The notes below the pieces were generated by a model. The model did no database searches. It was not told the DNA's origin and was given only the letters and a program-made list of their open reading frames with translations. A stretch of 64,000 nt of DNA, taken from positions 1 to 64,000 of the forward strand of contig JAICQO010000020.1 of the NCBI GenBank assembly GCA_025937835.1, given 5' to 3'. Shown here piece by piece: positions 1 to 8,388 of the stretch; positions within the stretch are counted from its first letter, which is position 1; each line of letters starts with the position of its first letter. This DNA comes from Polyangiaceae bacterium (GTDB lineage: Bacteria; Myxococcota_A; Polyangia; Polyangiales; Polyangiaceae). Both the position numbers and the translations under genes were made by a program.

Positions 1-909
1 GCCGCCGGCGGTCACAATCTGCTCTTCGTCGGTCCGCCCGGCGGCGGCAAGACGCTGCTCGCTCGCCTCTTGCCGAGCATCTTGCCCCCGCTCACCTTCG
101 ACGAAGCCATCGAATGCACCAACCTGCACAGCGTCGCCGGGCTGCTGCCGGCCGAGCAGGGCGTGGTCTCGGTCCGGCCGTTCCGCGCGCCGCACCACTC
201 GGTGAGCGAGGCCGGCCTGGTCGGAGGCGGCGAGTTTCCTCGGCCCGGTGAGGTGAGCCTTGCCCACCACGGCGTGTTGTTCCTGGACGAGCTCGCCGAG
301 TTTCGCCGCAGCACGCTCGAAGCGTTGCGCCAGCCGCTCGAAGACGGGCAGGTCTGCATCGCACGCGCCCGGAGCCGCGCCTGGTTTCCCGCGCGCCCGA
401 CCGTGGTCTGCGCCCTGAACCCCTGCCCTTGCGGCTACTACGGACACCGGCGCCGGAGCTGCCGCTGCACGGACGAAGCGCGGCAGCGCTACCGCGCGCG
501 GCTCTCGGGACCGCTGCTCGACCGCCTCGACATCCACGTCGCGGTTCCGCCGGTGGAGGTCGCCGCCTTGCTCGGCGAGCGGCGCGGCGAGTCGTCGCGG
601 CAGGTCCGGGCTCGCGTCCTCGCCGCGCGGGAAATCCAGCGCCGGCGCTCGCTCGCGCTCGACGGATGTTTTCGTTTGAACGCCCTGCTCACGGCGCGCG
701 ACCTCGAGCGCGTCGCGGCGCTCGACCAGAAAAGCCAGCGCCTGATCGAGATCGCCGTGACGCGGCTCGGCCTCTCCGCGCGCGCCTTCGTCAAGGTGCT
801 GCGCGTCGCGCGCACGATCGCCGACCTCGAGAACGAAGAGCGCGTGCGCGAGCCGCACGTGGCCGAGGCGATCCAGGGACGCCTGTTCGAGCGCGAGTCG
901 CTGCGCTGA
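1..909 (+). CDS. comM: ComM/YifB-type Mg-chelatase-like AAA+ ATPase (3' part)
   Basis: The reading frame is open from the first base, so the start lies upstream; 302 residues are visible. They begin inside the AAA+ core: a Walker A motif GPPGGGKT is encoded at about 31-54, followed by the Mg-chelatase signature FRAPHHSVSEAGLVGG, a Walker B-like LFLDELAEF and a Cys-rich NPCPCGYYGHRRRSC segment typical of ComM. The C-terminal helical Mg_chelatase_C region (LSARAFVKVLRVARTIADLE) is complete. In the family, ComM is a hexameric helicase promoting branch migration during natural transformation; that role is inferred here. The gene converges on a lipoprotein gene 20 bp downstream. Confidence 0.93.
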   Translation, partial: AAGGHNLLFVGPPGGGKTLLARLLPSILPPLTFDEAIECTNLHSVAGLLPAEQGVVSVRPFRAPHHSVSEAGLVGGGEFPRPGEVSLAHHGVLFLDELAEFRRSTLEALRQPLEDGQVCIARARSRAWFPARPTVVCALNPCPCGYYGHRRRSCRCTDEARQRYRARLSGPLLDRLDIHVAVPPVEVAALLGERRGESSRQVRARVLAAREIQRRRSLALDGCFRLNALLTARDLERVAALDQKSQRLIEIAVTRLGLSARAFVKVLRVARTIADLENEERVREPHVAEAIQGRLFERESLR

Positions 910-929
910 CTATCGAATACGCGCGCGGT

Positions 930-1448
930 CTACTTGCACACGAATGGACCGGCGCAGGGGTCGTCGGGGTTCTGGCTGGAGCAGAGCCCGCTCTCGCAAT
1001 CGGAGCCGCGGCGACAACGCTGTCCGCGCCGGCAGGGCGCGCACTGCGATCCGCCGCAGTCGATGTCCGTTTCCGGGCCATGCAACTGGCCATCCGCACA
1101 ACGGCGCGCGCAGCGCTCGGCCTCATCTGGCAAGAGACACAGCCCGCACGCGCAGACCGCGGGAGCCTCGCAGTCTCCGGGGATGCAGCTGATCGTGGGC
1201 AAGCAAGGGCCGCACGCGCCGCCGCAATCGACGTCGGTCTCGTCCGCGTTTGCGATGCCATCGAAGCAATGTTCTTCGCAGGCGTTTGGCTGGGGAGAAC
1301 CAGCATCACCGCCGACGACGAGGACGACCGATTCTCCTCCCGCACCGGCACCCGCAGGTCCCGGCCCTTCTTCGTCGAAGCCGGCGCCCAACACCTGCCC
1401 GCCGCAGGCACCCAACAAGACCCACCCACCGATGCTCGCTACCCGCAT
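930..1448 (-). CDS. Cys-rich lipoprotein with DxDCGG repeats
   Basis: Predicted 172-residue exported lipoprotein. The ATG at 1448 is chosen because it gives a short hydrophobic signal ending in the lipobox LLGAC, with a purine-rich GGCGGGAAG upstream; a longer reading frame exists but adds a non-signal leader. The mature part has an acidic Gly/Ala linker and then a Cys-rich half with two related units, ETDVDCGGACGPC and ETDIDCGGSQCAPC, each followed by more paired cysteines. This DxDCGGxxCxxC unit is typical of surface proteins of large-genome myxobacteria and presumably forms disulfide knots. Function unknown. It converges on comM. Confidence 0.75.
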   Translation of the reverse strand: MRVASIGGWVLLGACGGQVLGAGFDEEGPGPAGAGAGGESVVLVVGGDAGSPQPNACEEHCFDGIANADETDVDCGGACGPCLPTISCIPGDCEAPAVCACGLCLLPDEAERCARRCADGQLHGPETDIDCGGSQCAPCRRGQRCRRGSDCESGLCSSQNPDDPCAGPFVCK

Positions 1449-1587
1449 TGCTTCCCGCCTCGAGTCTCGCTCCTTCACGGGGGTGTTCCCAATCTCGAAA
1501 CGGTTCCTACGTCGCTCGGCTTTGCGGCCGGACCTCACGAAGGGCATGGACGGGGCCAGGTCCCCCCGCTAAAGAGGCAAATCCTCG

Positions 1588-2493
1588 ATGGAGCGGCTCG
1601 CACGCGTCGTCGCTGCCCTGTGCGTGCTCGTCACGCTGACGACGACTGCCGCCGCCGAGCCGGTGTTGTCGCCCGCAGCGCCCCCGCCGACCCGAGACCA
1701 GCGCGGCGGTCCGCCGCTCGAGTGGCGCTGGGGGAAGTTCTCGACCCTCGACTACGTGCTCACGCTCGGCGGCGCGGGCATGACGCTCGCCGGCTCGATC
1801 ATCAAGCCGCGCTCCGAGCACTCCCTGACGGGCGGGATGTGGTTCGACGAAGACGCTCGCAGCGCTTTGCGCCAGGATGACGCGCAGTCGCGGTACATGT
1901 TCCGTGACGCCTCGGACGTCGGCCTGTCGCTCGCCGTGACCTGGCCGTTCTTCGCCGATTCGCTGGTCACCGCTTGGTGGTACCGCGGCAGCCGCGACGT
2001 GGCCGAGCAGATGGCGCTGATCGATCTACAAACGCTGGCGCTGGTCGGCGCGGTGCACAGCACGACCACGGTGCTCGTGAGCCGTGAGCGCCCCTTCGGC
2101 CGCCATTGCGGGACCTCGGACGTGCCCGGAGAGGCGCTCGATTGCGAAGGCAGCTTTCACTACCGGAGCTTTTTCAGCGGTCATGCGGCGTTCAGCTTCA
2201 CCGGCGCGGCGCTGATCTGCGCGCATCACGCACAGCTCGAGCTGCTCGGGCCGCCGTGGGACGCGCTCAGCTGCGCGACCGGCTATGCCGTGGCCGCGAC
2301 CACCGCGACGTTCCGCATGGTCGCCGACGTGCATTACGCGAGCGACGTCCTCACCGGCGCGCTGATCGGCACGCTCTTCGGTTACGGCATCCCGCTCCTG
2401 CATTATCGCACCCGGCCGGACACCGACCATCTGGGCGTCCGCTTGCAGCTGGTGCCGGCCGCGGGCGGGCTCGGCGTGGCGGGTGCGTTTTGA
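1588..2493 (+). CDS. PAP2-family membrane phosphatase
   Basis: 301-residue protein with a Sec signal (about residues 1-23) and several hydrophobic segments. The three PAP2/acid phosphatase motifs are present in modified form: SRERPFGR (motif 1, K/R-x-RP), SFFSGHAAF (motif 2, usually PSGH) and RMVADVHYASDVLTG (motif 3, R-x6-H-x3-D). Such enzymes dephosphorylate lipid pyrophosphates or phospholipids at the outer face of the inner membrane. The substitution of Pro in motif 2 is seen in some active family members. The ATG at 1588 has an AGAGG upstream. Its stop overlaps the TTG start of the next gene, so the two are probably translationally coupled. Confidence 0.8.
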   Translation: MERLARVVAALCVLVTLTTTAAAEPVLSPAAPPPTRDQRGGPPLEWRWGKFSTLDYVLTLGGAGMTLAGSIIKPRSEHSLTGGMWFDEDARSALRQDDAQSRYMFRDASDVGLSLAVTWPFFADSLVTAWWYRGSRDVAEQMALIDLQTLALVGAVHSTTTVLVSRERPFGRHCGTSDVPGEALDCEGSFHYRSFFSGHAAFSFTGAALICAHHAQLELLGPPWDALSCATGYAVAATTATFRMVADVHYASDVLTGALIGTLFGYGIPLLHYRTRPDTDHLGVRLQLVPAAGGLGVAGAF

Positions 2494-3407
2494 GAGCGAG
2501 CCTCGCCCTCACGGTGCTCGCACTACCGGCGCTGTGCTGCGTGCCGGATCGCGCTTCGGCACAAGAAACCTCGCCTGCGAAAGCGCAGGTTCCCGAGCCG
2601 CCCCCGCAACCACCGTCGCCGGACGTCCGCCCGCCGCTCGGCCTGTTTCCGATCGACGAAGATGCGCTGATCGATCCGCGCATGAGGCGCTCTTGGGCGA
2701 CGGCTCCGCCGCGGGCGTTCGTGTCCACGGCGTTCGACTTCGGCTTCGTGTACGCGCGCCCGCGTGTGTCGCTCGGCTACGGCAGGCCGTTCACTTCGTG
2801 GGTCGGAATCGACGCCAACCCGATCGCGTCGGGCGCAGGGCTCGGCGCCTACGGCGGCTTGCGCTTCGAGATCCCGTACTTCGATCTGCGCGTGGGAACG
2901 CGGTATTTCTGGGCGTTTCGCCACACGTACCTCGACACCGAGCCGAGCTACGAGCGGCTCGATCTCGAGACCAGCGAGGGAACGCGCGCCAAGACCGTCA
3001 CCTATGAAGCCGAGGCCGACGCCGCGATTCCGGCAGGGCCCGGCCGGCTCTTGCTGCGCGCCAGCATCTCCTACGTGGACAACGTTCCGGAAGGCCAGAG
3101 CGTGTTCGAGGAAACGCTACGCATCATCGTCGAGCCGCCGCTCGTGTGGCGCGCGCGCGTGGGCTACGCCTTCACCTTCGGCGAGCGCTCACAACACGGC
3201 ATCGGCCTGGTCGCGGATTTCCTCGACGTGCCGAAGCGCGACGACTCGAAGACCGTCCGCGCAGGTCCCGTGCTGCGCATGGCGCTGTCCCGGCGCGTCG
3301 AGGTCCGCGGCTCGTTCGTCGTGCCGCTCGTGAGCCCCGACCGGCTCGGCCTCGTCGGCGGCGATTTCACCGAGCTCGGGGTGCGCTACCGCTGGGCGAG
3401 CGAATGA
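2490..3407 (+). CDS. Barrel-like exported protein
   Basis: Predicted 305 residues, starting at a TTG that overlaps the stop of the PAP2 gene (TTGA arrangement); this start yields a Sec signal ending near ASAQ. After a Pro-rich linker the protein has alternating hydrophobic/polar strands ending in aromatic residues, and finishes with FTELGVRYRWASE, as expected for an outer-membrane beta-barrel. I do not recognise a named family. Close coupling to the PAP2 phosphatase suggests a shared envelope role. Another start further downstream cannot be excluded, but it would remove the signal peptide. Confidence 0.65.
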   Translation: MRASLALTVLALPALCCVPDRASAQETSPAKAQVPEPPPQPPSPDVRPPLGLFPIDEDALIDPRMRRSWATAPPRAFVSTAFDFGFVYARPRVSLGYGRPFTSWVGIDANPIASGAGLGAYGGLRFEIPYFDLRVGTRYFWAFRHTYLDTEPSYERLDLETSEGTRAKTVTYEAEADAAIPAGPGRLLLRASISYVDNVPEGQSVFEETLRIIVEPPLVWRARVGYAFTFGERSQHGIGLVADFLDVPKRDDSKTVRAGPVLRMALSRRVEVRGSFVVPLVSPDRLGLVGGDFTELGVRYRWASE

Positions 3408-3423
3408 GCGACGTTCGCGCGCG

Positions 3424-3440
3424 CCGCGGGAACCCCGCGG
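3424..3440 (+). other. GC-rich perfect hairpin in a 55-bp gap
   Basis: Seven-base perfect inverted repeat CCGCGGG-AAC-CCCGCGG between the barrel-like gene and the GTG start of the next gene. There is no T-run after it, so it could be a Rho-assisted terminator, an attenuating stem or chance in GC-rich DNA. Confidence 0.35.
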
Positions 3441-3462
3441 AGCCTCGGGTGTCTCTCGCTCG

Positions 3463-4707
3463 GTGATCGAAGAACTGATCGAGCTCGCGCAGGCTGCCCC
3501 GGACGCGAGAAGCTTCGAGGCGGCGATTTTACGGCGATTGCAGGCGCGGATCGGCTTCGAGGTGGGGTTCTTCTCGGTGCGAGGGGCGGAATCGTACCCC
3601 AGCGCCGTGGGCCTCGAACGCGCGTTGCTCGAGCTCGCCGTCGAGCGCAGCGACACCTACGCGCGCGAGCTTTTGCCCGTGAAGCGGGCCGCGCTTTCTG
3701 CCCGCGGCGTGGCCGTGGACACGGAGGTGCTCGGCGAGACCCGCGTCCGCCAGCAGGCCTACCATCGCGAGCTCGCGTCACGCGTGAACGGACGCCATTC
3801 GCTGCTCGCGTACCTTCCCTGGCGCGGCGATACCCTGGGCATGTTGATGCTGGGCCGCACGGGTGGCGCCTTTTCTGCGCGGGCTCGCGAACAGGTCGAA
3901 GCCTGCTTGCCGGCGCTGGGCGCGGCGCGCGCTGCGTTCGGACTGCCGTTTCACGCGAAGCCCCTCACCGCGCCGAAGCCGCCCGGGCTACTCCAGCGTC
4001 TCGGGTTGGGGAGCCGCGTGTATGCGGAGGCGGCGACACCGAGCGGACGCATCGTGGTCCGCGACCGCGGGGAATATCGGGAGATGGTCGCGCTCGATCG
4101 CGACGGCGCGGAGCTCGTCTGGACGCGAGCCCGGCGCTCCGATCCGCGGAGCTCGGGGTGGCCGTACGTCGATCTGTTTCACGTCGCTGCGGCGCGGGCC
4201 CGGCGCCGCGAGCGCGCCCTGTTCATCGGCGCGGGCGGCGCCGTGGCGCTTCAGCAATTCGCGGCAGTCTATCCGGGCATCGAGCTCGATCTAGTCGAGC
4301 GCGAGGCCGGCGTGATCGAGCTTGCGCGGGCCTTCTTCGGTCTCGACACGCTGCCCCGGCTGCGCGTCACGATCGACGACGGCGCGGCGTTCGTGGCTCG
4401 AGCAGCGCCGGAGTCGTGGGACATTGCCCTGGTGGACGCGTTCGACGCTCGCAGCGCCGAGCAGCCGTTCCTCGAGGCCCCTTTCCTCGCGTCGCTGGCC
4501 CGCGCGCTGCGCCCGAACGCCGCGCTGGCCCTGAACTGGATCGGCGCTCTCGACGCGCCCGCGCTAGAGGCCCTGGTTCAGCGGCTCGAGCGTTGCTTCG
4601 AGGGAGTGCAACTGCTCCCCGTGGTCCGCGCCGGAGCCCTGGATCCTCGAGCTTTGCGCAACGTCGTGATCGTCGCGTTGCGGCGCTCCGCTATTCGAAG
4701 CCCTTGA
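3463..4707 (+). CDS. GAF-like domain fused to spermidine-synthase-like methyltransferase fold
   Basis: 414 residues with a GTG start. The first 165 or so residues look like a GAF-type sensory domain (helix MIEELIELAQAAP, then alternating strands ending GDTLGMLMLGRTGGAFSARA). The C-terminal half has a Rossmann core of the spermidine synthase family: ALFIGAGGAVALQQF (SAM-binding Gly loop), LDLVEREAGVIELARAFF, VTIDDGAAFVARA and WDIALVDAFDA. Spermidine synthases normally lack a GAF domain, so this is an unusual fusion; the true substrate is unknown. The 3' end overlaps the convergent lipoprotein gene by 17 bp. Confidence 0.72.
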   Translation: MIEELIELAQAAPDARSFEAAILRRLQARIGFEVGFFSVRGAESYPSAVGLERALLELAVERSDTYARELLPVKRAALSARGVAVDTEVLGETRVRQQAYHRELASRVNGRHSLLAYLPWRGDTLGMLMLGRTGGAFSARAREQVEACLPALGAARAAFGLPFHAKPLTAPKPPGLLQRLGLGSRVYAEAATPSGRIVVRDRGEYREMVALDRDGAELVWTRARRSDPRSSGWPYVDLFHVAAARARRRERALFIGAGGAVALQQFAAVYPGIELDLVEREAGVIELARAFFGLDTLPRLRVTIDDGAAFVARAAPESWDIALVDAFDARSAEQPFLEAPFLASLARALRPNAALALNWIGALDAPALEALVQRLERCFEGVQLLPVVRAGALDPRALRNVVIVALRRSAIRSP

Positions 4708-5404
4708 GGTGCACGATGTACCACTCCCCGCGCCACGAGATCAGCGAGGTGATCTCGAACGCCAGCGATTTTCCCTGGTCGGTCTCGAGCCGGAGCTTCG
4801 AGCGCAGCACGCGGAAGTAACCCACCCGGTTGCCCTCGGAACCCGGCTTCATCCAGCGCACGCCCGCTTCGGGGATCTCGAGCCCCGTCACTTTCAGGAC
4901 CTGCACGTTGGCGCCGATCGCGCGGTGGTACTCGTGGATGTTGCGCTCGAAGGCCGCGACGAGGCGCAGCTTCCAATCGCGCGCCGGCTTCGCGATGTCT
5001 TTCACCTGCTCGTAGGCCACGACCGGAAAGAACGCAGGCAGGGCGATAGCCGGATCGTCCTTCACGATTGCCTCGGCCAGAAGCTCGAGCTTCTGCGCCA
5101 GCGCCGCGCTGTCGGCGCGTGGTCGATCTTCGGTCTGCGGCAGGGCCTTGCCGTCGGGACCGAGCAGCGGATCGACGGGAGCGGGCGGTGCCGCCGGCTC
5201 GGACTCCGAAGCGACCGCCGCGGGCGCGCTCTCGGCAGGTGAAGCTTCTCGAGCGCTCGGCAAGGCCGCCGGCGACGCCACGGGCACCGCCACAATGGGC
5301 TCGCTCGCGCTCGTGACGGCGCTCGCCCCGCCGCGCGGATGCTGGCAGCCGAGCAGGAGCGCAGCAAAAATCCAGGGGGTCGGTTGCGGGCTTCTTGCGA
5401 CCAT
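4691..5404 (-). CDS. Putative lipoprotein of unknown function
   Basis: 237 residues if started at the ATG at 5404, giving a signal ending in the lipobox LLLGC; an upstream alternative (5422) adds six residues before the same signal. A long Ala/Pro/Glu linker precedes a compact C-terminal domain ending EITSLISWRGEWYIVHLKGFE, a pattern seen in periplasmic domains of unknown function in which a Trp-Tyr strand closes the fold. No catalytic motif recognised. It is followed 57 bp upstream on the same strand by another small lipoprotein gene. Confidence 0.65.
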   Translation of the reverse strand: MVARSPQPTPWIFAALLLGCQHPRGGASAVTSASEPIVAVPVASPAALPSAREASPAESAPAAVASESEPAAPPAPVDPLLGPDGKALPQTEDRPRADSAALAQKLELLAEAIVKDDPAIALPAFFPVVAYEQVKDIAKPARDWKLRLVAAFERNIHEYHRAIGANVQVLKVTGLEIPEAGVRWMKPGSEGNRVGYFRVLRSKLRLETDQGKSLAFEITSLISWRGEWYIVHLKGFE

Positions 5405-5461
5405 TCCCGCACAGGATCCCAAACCGCGTTCGTTCGGGCCCAGAAAGCGGTCGCCGAGGCC

Positions 5462-5788
5462 TCAGTGGCCGGATGCGCCGCCGGTCTCGTGCTTCGTATC
5501 TACGGCTCCGCCGACGCGCTTCTTCGGGTCGTGGTGCAGACCGTGTTCGTCCGCCTTCCAGCCCGGTGCCAGGCCTGGCTCGTTGCCGACCACCGCGCCC
5601 TCTTCCAACCGGTCGCCGGGGGGAACGCCGTCCGCCCCGACCGGCTGGCTCTCGGCCGTGTCGGGAGGCGGCGGCTGGTAGTCCAGGCTCGGCGACCTGA
5701 CGGGTGCATCGGGATTGCCCGCTGCGCAGGCCGACAGCCAAACAGCCAAGCCAGCCAGCCGAACCAAACCCGAAAGAGTGTGAGACAT
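5462..5788 (-). CDS. Small Pro/Gly-rich lipoprotein
   Basis: 108 residues. The ATG at 5788 is supported by AGGAGC eight bases upstream and gives an N-terminal signal ending WLSACAAG, a plausible lipobox. The mature protein is polar, rich in Pro, Gly and acidic residues, with no recognisable domain; it ends in a His/Gly-rich tail. Probably surface or periplasmic. It lies between another lipoprotein gene and a Dph6-like ATPase gene on the same strand, with a 48-bp spacer to the latter. Confidence 0.6.
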   Translation of the reverse strand: MSHTLSGLVRLAGLAVWLSACAAGNPDAPVRSPSLDYQPPPPDTAESQPVGADGVPPGDRLEEGAVVGNEPGLAPGWKADEHGLHHDPKKRVGGAVDTKHETGGASGH

Positions 5789-5836
5789 GGGGCGCTCCTG
5801 ACCTTCCGTTCCGAGCAATCCCCGTGCCGAAACGCT

Positions 5837-6511
5837 TCAGCGCGGCGGGGCAGGGACGAGGTCTGCGAAAATGAACCCGTCGCGCTCGACGATCTTTCCC
5901 GATTCAATCGCGATGCGCCGCGAGAACATCGGACCGTCGTACGCAAACGTGTGAAATTCACCACGCTCTCCGCAGGGATCGACGGCGGGCGGGAGCTCCC
6001 GCAACAGCTGCAGCTCGAACTCACGCCCCGCAAAGCTCGCGCAGAGCTGCTTCGGATCGACACACGTGAGGCGGGCACGCAGCCCCCCGCTCAGCATGTC
6101 GCGAGCGAGCTCCGGCGTCGGCAGCGCCCACAGCGGAAACACCGGCTCGATCCCCGTACCCGAGAGCTTCTGTTCCCGATAGGCGCGAACGTCCTCGAGG
6201 AACAGATCGCCGAACGCCATGCGCGTCACCCCCAGGTCGGTGGCTCGCTCCAGCGCGCCGCGCATCGCCGTCTCGTATTCCTCGTTACTACACGGCGAAG
6301 GGATCGGCACGACGATGAGCGGCAAGCCGGTTGACTCCGCCTGCTGCTTCAAGAGCTCGTGGCGCACCGCGTGCATCGCGACTCGATCGTGCAACTGGTT
6401 CAACGTCGTGAGCAGGCCGACCACTTCGAGGTCGCCGCGCTGCCGGAGCACGTGCAGCGCCCAGGCACTATCCTTGCCACTACTCCACGAAAGAAGCGCA
6501 CGCGGCCGCAT
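5837..6511 (-). CDS. Dph6/MJ0570-type ATP-pyrophosphatase
   Basis: 224 residues. The start at 6511 is supported by GGAGG eight bases upstream and places the PP-loop motif SWSSGKDSAWA near the N-terminus, as in the family. Further motifs are the adenine-nucleotide alpha-hydrolase fold, FGDLFLEDVRAYREQ and GERGEFHTFAYDGPMF, diagnostic of the diphthine-ammonia ligase family. In archaea and eukaryotes this family amidates diphthine on EF-2; bacteria lack diphthamide, so the bacterial homologues must act on another substrate that I cannot name. Cytoplasmic. Divergent from mepA. Confidence 0.85.
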   Translation of the reverse strand: MRPRALLSWSSGKDSAWALHVLRQRGDLEVVGLLTTLNQLHDRVAMHAVRHELLKQQAESTGLPLIVVPIPSPCSNEEYETAMRGALERATDLGVTRMAFGDLFLEDVRAYREQKLSGTGIEPVFPLWALPTPELARDMLSGGLRARLTCVDPKQLCASFAGREFELQLLRELPPAVDPCGERGEFHTFAYDGPMFSRRIAIESGKIVERDGFIFADLVPAPPR

Positions 6512-6586
6512 TCCGAGCCTCCGTGACAGACCACTAGCAACCCCATTGACAGCGCGCACGGCTGCGAAGAAAACTCGGCGTTTCTC

Positions 6587-7351
6587 GTGTCGCGCCGCTC
6601 TTCGATTCTCCGCTGGGCCCTCGGCTCGGCCTTGTGCCTGGCCTCCGGCGCCGCGTTCGCCCGCTACTCGAATGCCGACCTACCGCCCGCCTTCCAGAAG
6701 GCGCCGTTCTTGAAAATGTCGCTGTCGGTGGGGTCGCCGATCGAAGGCTTTCAGCTGCGCGCCAAGCGCTTGCGCGCGACGGAGTCGCTAGCGCTGAAGA
6801 ACGCCGAGCGCAGGACGGCGTACGGGCACCCCTCGCTGGTGCTGATGCTGCAACGCAGCGCCAAGCAGATGGCCCGCGAGGCGAGCGGCGCAGTGCTGCT
6901 GGTCGGCGACTTGTCGAACGAGAACGGGGGACCGCTCGCCGGCCACCGCTCGCACCAGAGCGGGCGGGATGCGGACGTCGGCTTCTTCGTGACGGACGCC
7001 AAGGGCCGCCCCAAGCGGCTCGACCATTTCGTGGCCTTCGGCGCCGACGGCAAGGCCAAGGACGGCAGCGGCCTGCTCTTCGACGACTACCGGAACTGGC
7101 TCTTGATCCAGATGTGGCTCAAGGACTCGCGCGCCGGCATCAAGTACGTCTTCGTGGCCAAGCCCTTGCGCCAGCGCCTGTTGCACTTCGCAAGCTCTCG
7201 TCCCGCGTTCAAGAAGTACGCGGGTGCGGCCGCCGCGCTCTTGCTCCAGCCCAGCAACTCCGCAGCCCACGACGACCACTTTCACGTGCGCATCACCTGC
7301 CCCAAAGGCCAGGAAAAGCTGTGCGTCGAGCGCGTTGCGGTCAGCGACTAG
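6587..7351 (+). CDS. mepA: Penicillin-insensitive murein endopeptidase (M74)
   Basis: 254 residues with a GTG start and a Sec signal (about 1-25, ending AAFA). The LAS/M74 zinc motifs are intact: GHRSHQSGRDADVG at residues 119-132 and AHDDHFHVR around 228-234. MepA-type enzymes cleave D-Ala-meso-DAP cross-links in peptidoglycan in the periplasm. Length fits the family (E. coli about 274). The stop overlaps by 4 bp the stop of the convergent GH130 gene. The opposite-strand neighbour (Dph6-like) starts 75 bp upstream, so the promoter lies within 6512-6586. Confidence 0.92.
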   Translation: MSRRSSILRWALGSALCLASGAAFARYSNADLPPAFQKAPFLKMSLSVGSPIEGFQLRAKRLRATESLALKNAERRTAYGHPSLVLMLQRSAKQMAREASGAVLLVGDLSNENGGPLAGHRSHQSGRDADVGFFVTDAKGRPKRLDHFVAFGADGKAKDGSGLLFDDYRNWLLIQMWLKDSRAGIKYVFVAKPLRQRLLHFASSRPAFKKYAGAAAALLLQPSNSAAHDDHFHVRITCPKGQEKLCVERVAVSD

Positions 7352-8358
7352 CGAATCGCGTTGCTGCGAACGAAGTCGACGATCTCCTGAACGTAGCCGA
7401 AGGCGACGCTGACGACCGTGTCCGCGCTGCCGTAGTACAGCGCCAGCCGCCCCGTTGCTCCGTCGATCAGAGCCCCACACGGAAAGACCACGTTCGGGAC
7501 GTTGCCGACGCTCTCGTAGAGAGTGCTCGGGGTCAAAAGGTACGGATCCGCGCGCGCGATCACACGCCACGGCTCGTCCAGATCGAGCAACGCGGCACCG
7601 GCGCTGTACACGAAGCCGTTACAGGTCGTGACCACGCCATGATAGATGAGCAGCCAGCCCTCCGAGGTCTCGATCGGCGCGGGTCCCGCGCCGATCTTCG
7701 TGCTCTGCCAGCCGTTTTCTTGCTTGATCGGCGACATCACGTGGCGGTGGCGCCCCCAGTGCACGAGATCCGGGCTCCGGCTCAGATAAATCTCGCCGAA
7801 CGGCGTGTGGCCGTTGTCGCTCGGGCGGCTCAACAAGCAATAGTCCCCGAGGATGCGCCGCGGGAACAGCACACCGTTGCGGTTGAACGGCAAGAGCGCG
7901 TTCTCGAGCTGATGGAAGGTCTCGAAGTCGTCGGTGTAGCCAAGGCCGATCGTCGGCCCGTGATAACCGTTGCACCACATCACGTACACGCGCCCGTCGA
8001 TGCGCACGAGCCGGGGGTCGTAGCCGTAGCTGAACTTTCCGATCTCGGGGTCGTCGCACACGAACTGAATCGGCTGCTCCTCGAGCTTCCAGTCGAGCCC
8101 GTCGCGGCTGCGCCCGGCGTGCAGCTGCATGCGCCGAGACCGGTTGTCGACCCGAAAAACTCCGGCAAATCCGCCGTCGAACGGGATCACCGCGCTGTTG
8201 TGGACGTAGGTCGAGGCCGCGATCGCGCGCGCCGGAACGACCGGGTTCCGATCGTAGCGCCAGAGCACGTCCTGCGATCCTTGCGGACGCTCTTGCCAGG
8301 GGATGTTCGGGAGCGGCTCGGCACGCACTTCGGTCATGGCGGAGGCAATCTTTAGCAT
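7348..8358 (-). CDS. GH130-family glycoside phosphorylase/hydrolase
   Basis: 336 residues. A much longer in-frame extension upstream has no homology-like content; the ATG at 8358 is preferred because GAAGG precedes it (a second ATG at 8337 lacks a ribosome site). The five-bladed propeller signature of GH130 is clear: NPVV near the N-terminus, YVHNSAVIPFDGGFAGVFR, YDPRLVRIDGRVYVMWCNG with the Asp proposed as proton donor, and KIGAGPAPIETSEGWLLIYHG. The family phosphorolyses or hydrolyses beta-1,2- or beta-1,4-mannosides. No signal peptide, so cytosolic; substrate not determinable here. Confidence 0.88.
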   Translation of the reverse strand: MLKIASAMTEVRAEPLPNIPWQERPQGSQDVLWRYDRNPVVPARAIAASTYVHNSAVIPFDGGFAGVFRVDNRSRRMQLHAGRSRDGLDWKLEEQPIQFVCDDPEIGKFSYGYDPRLVRIDGRVYVMWCNGYHGPTIGLGYTDDFETFHQLENALLPFNRNGVLFPRRILGDYCLLSRPSDNGHTPFGEIYLSRSPDLVHWGRHRHVMSPIKQENGWQSTKIGAGPAPIETSEGWLLIYHGVVTTCNGFVYSAGAALLDLDEPWRVIARADPYLLTPSTLYESVGNVPNVVFPCGALIDGATGRLALYYGSADTVVSVAFGYVQEIVDFVRSNAIR

Positions 8359-8388
8359 TGCTGCCTTCGGCGTGGCACGCTGCTGGCG

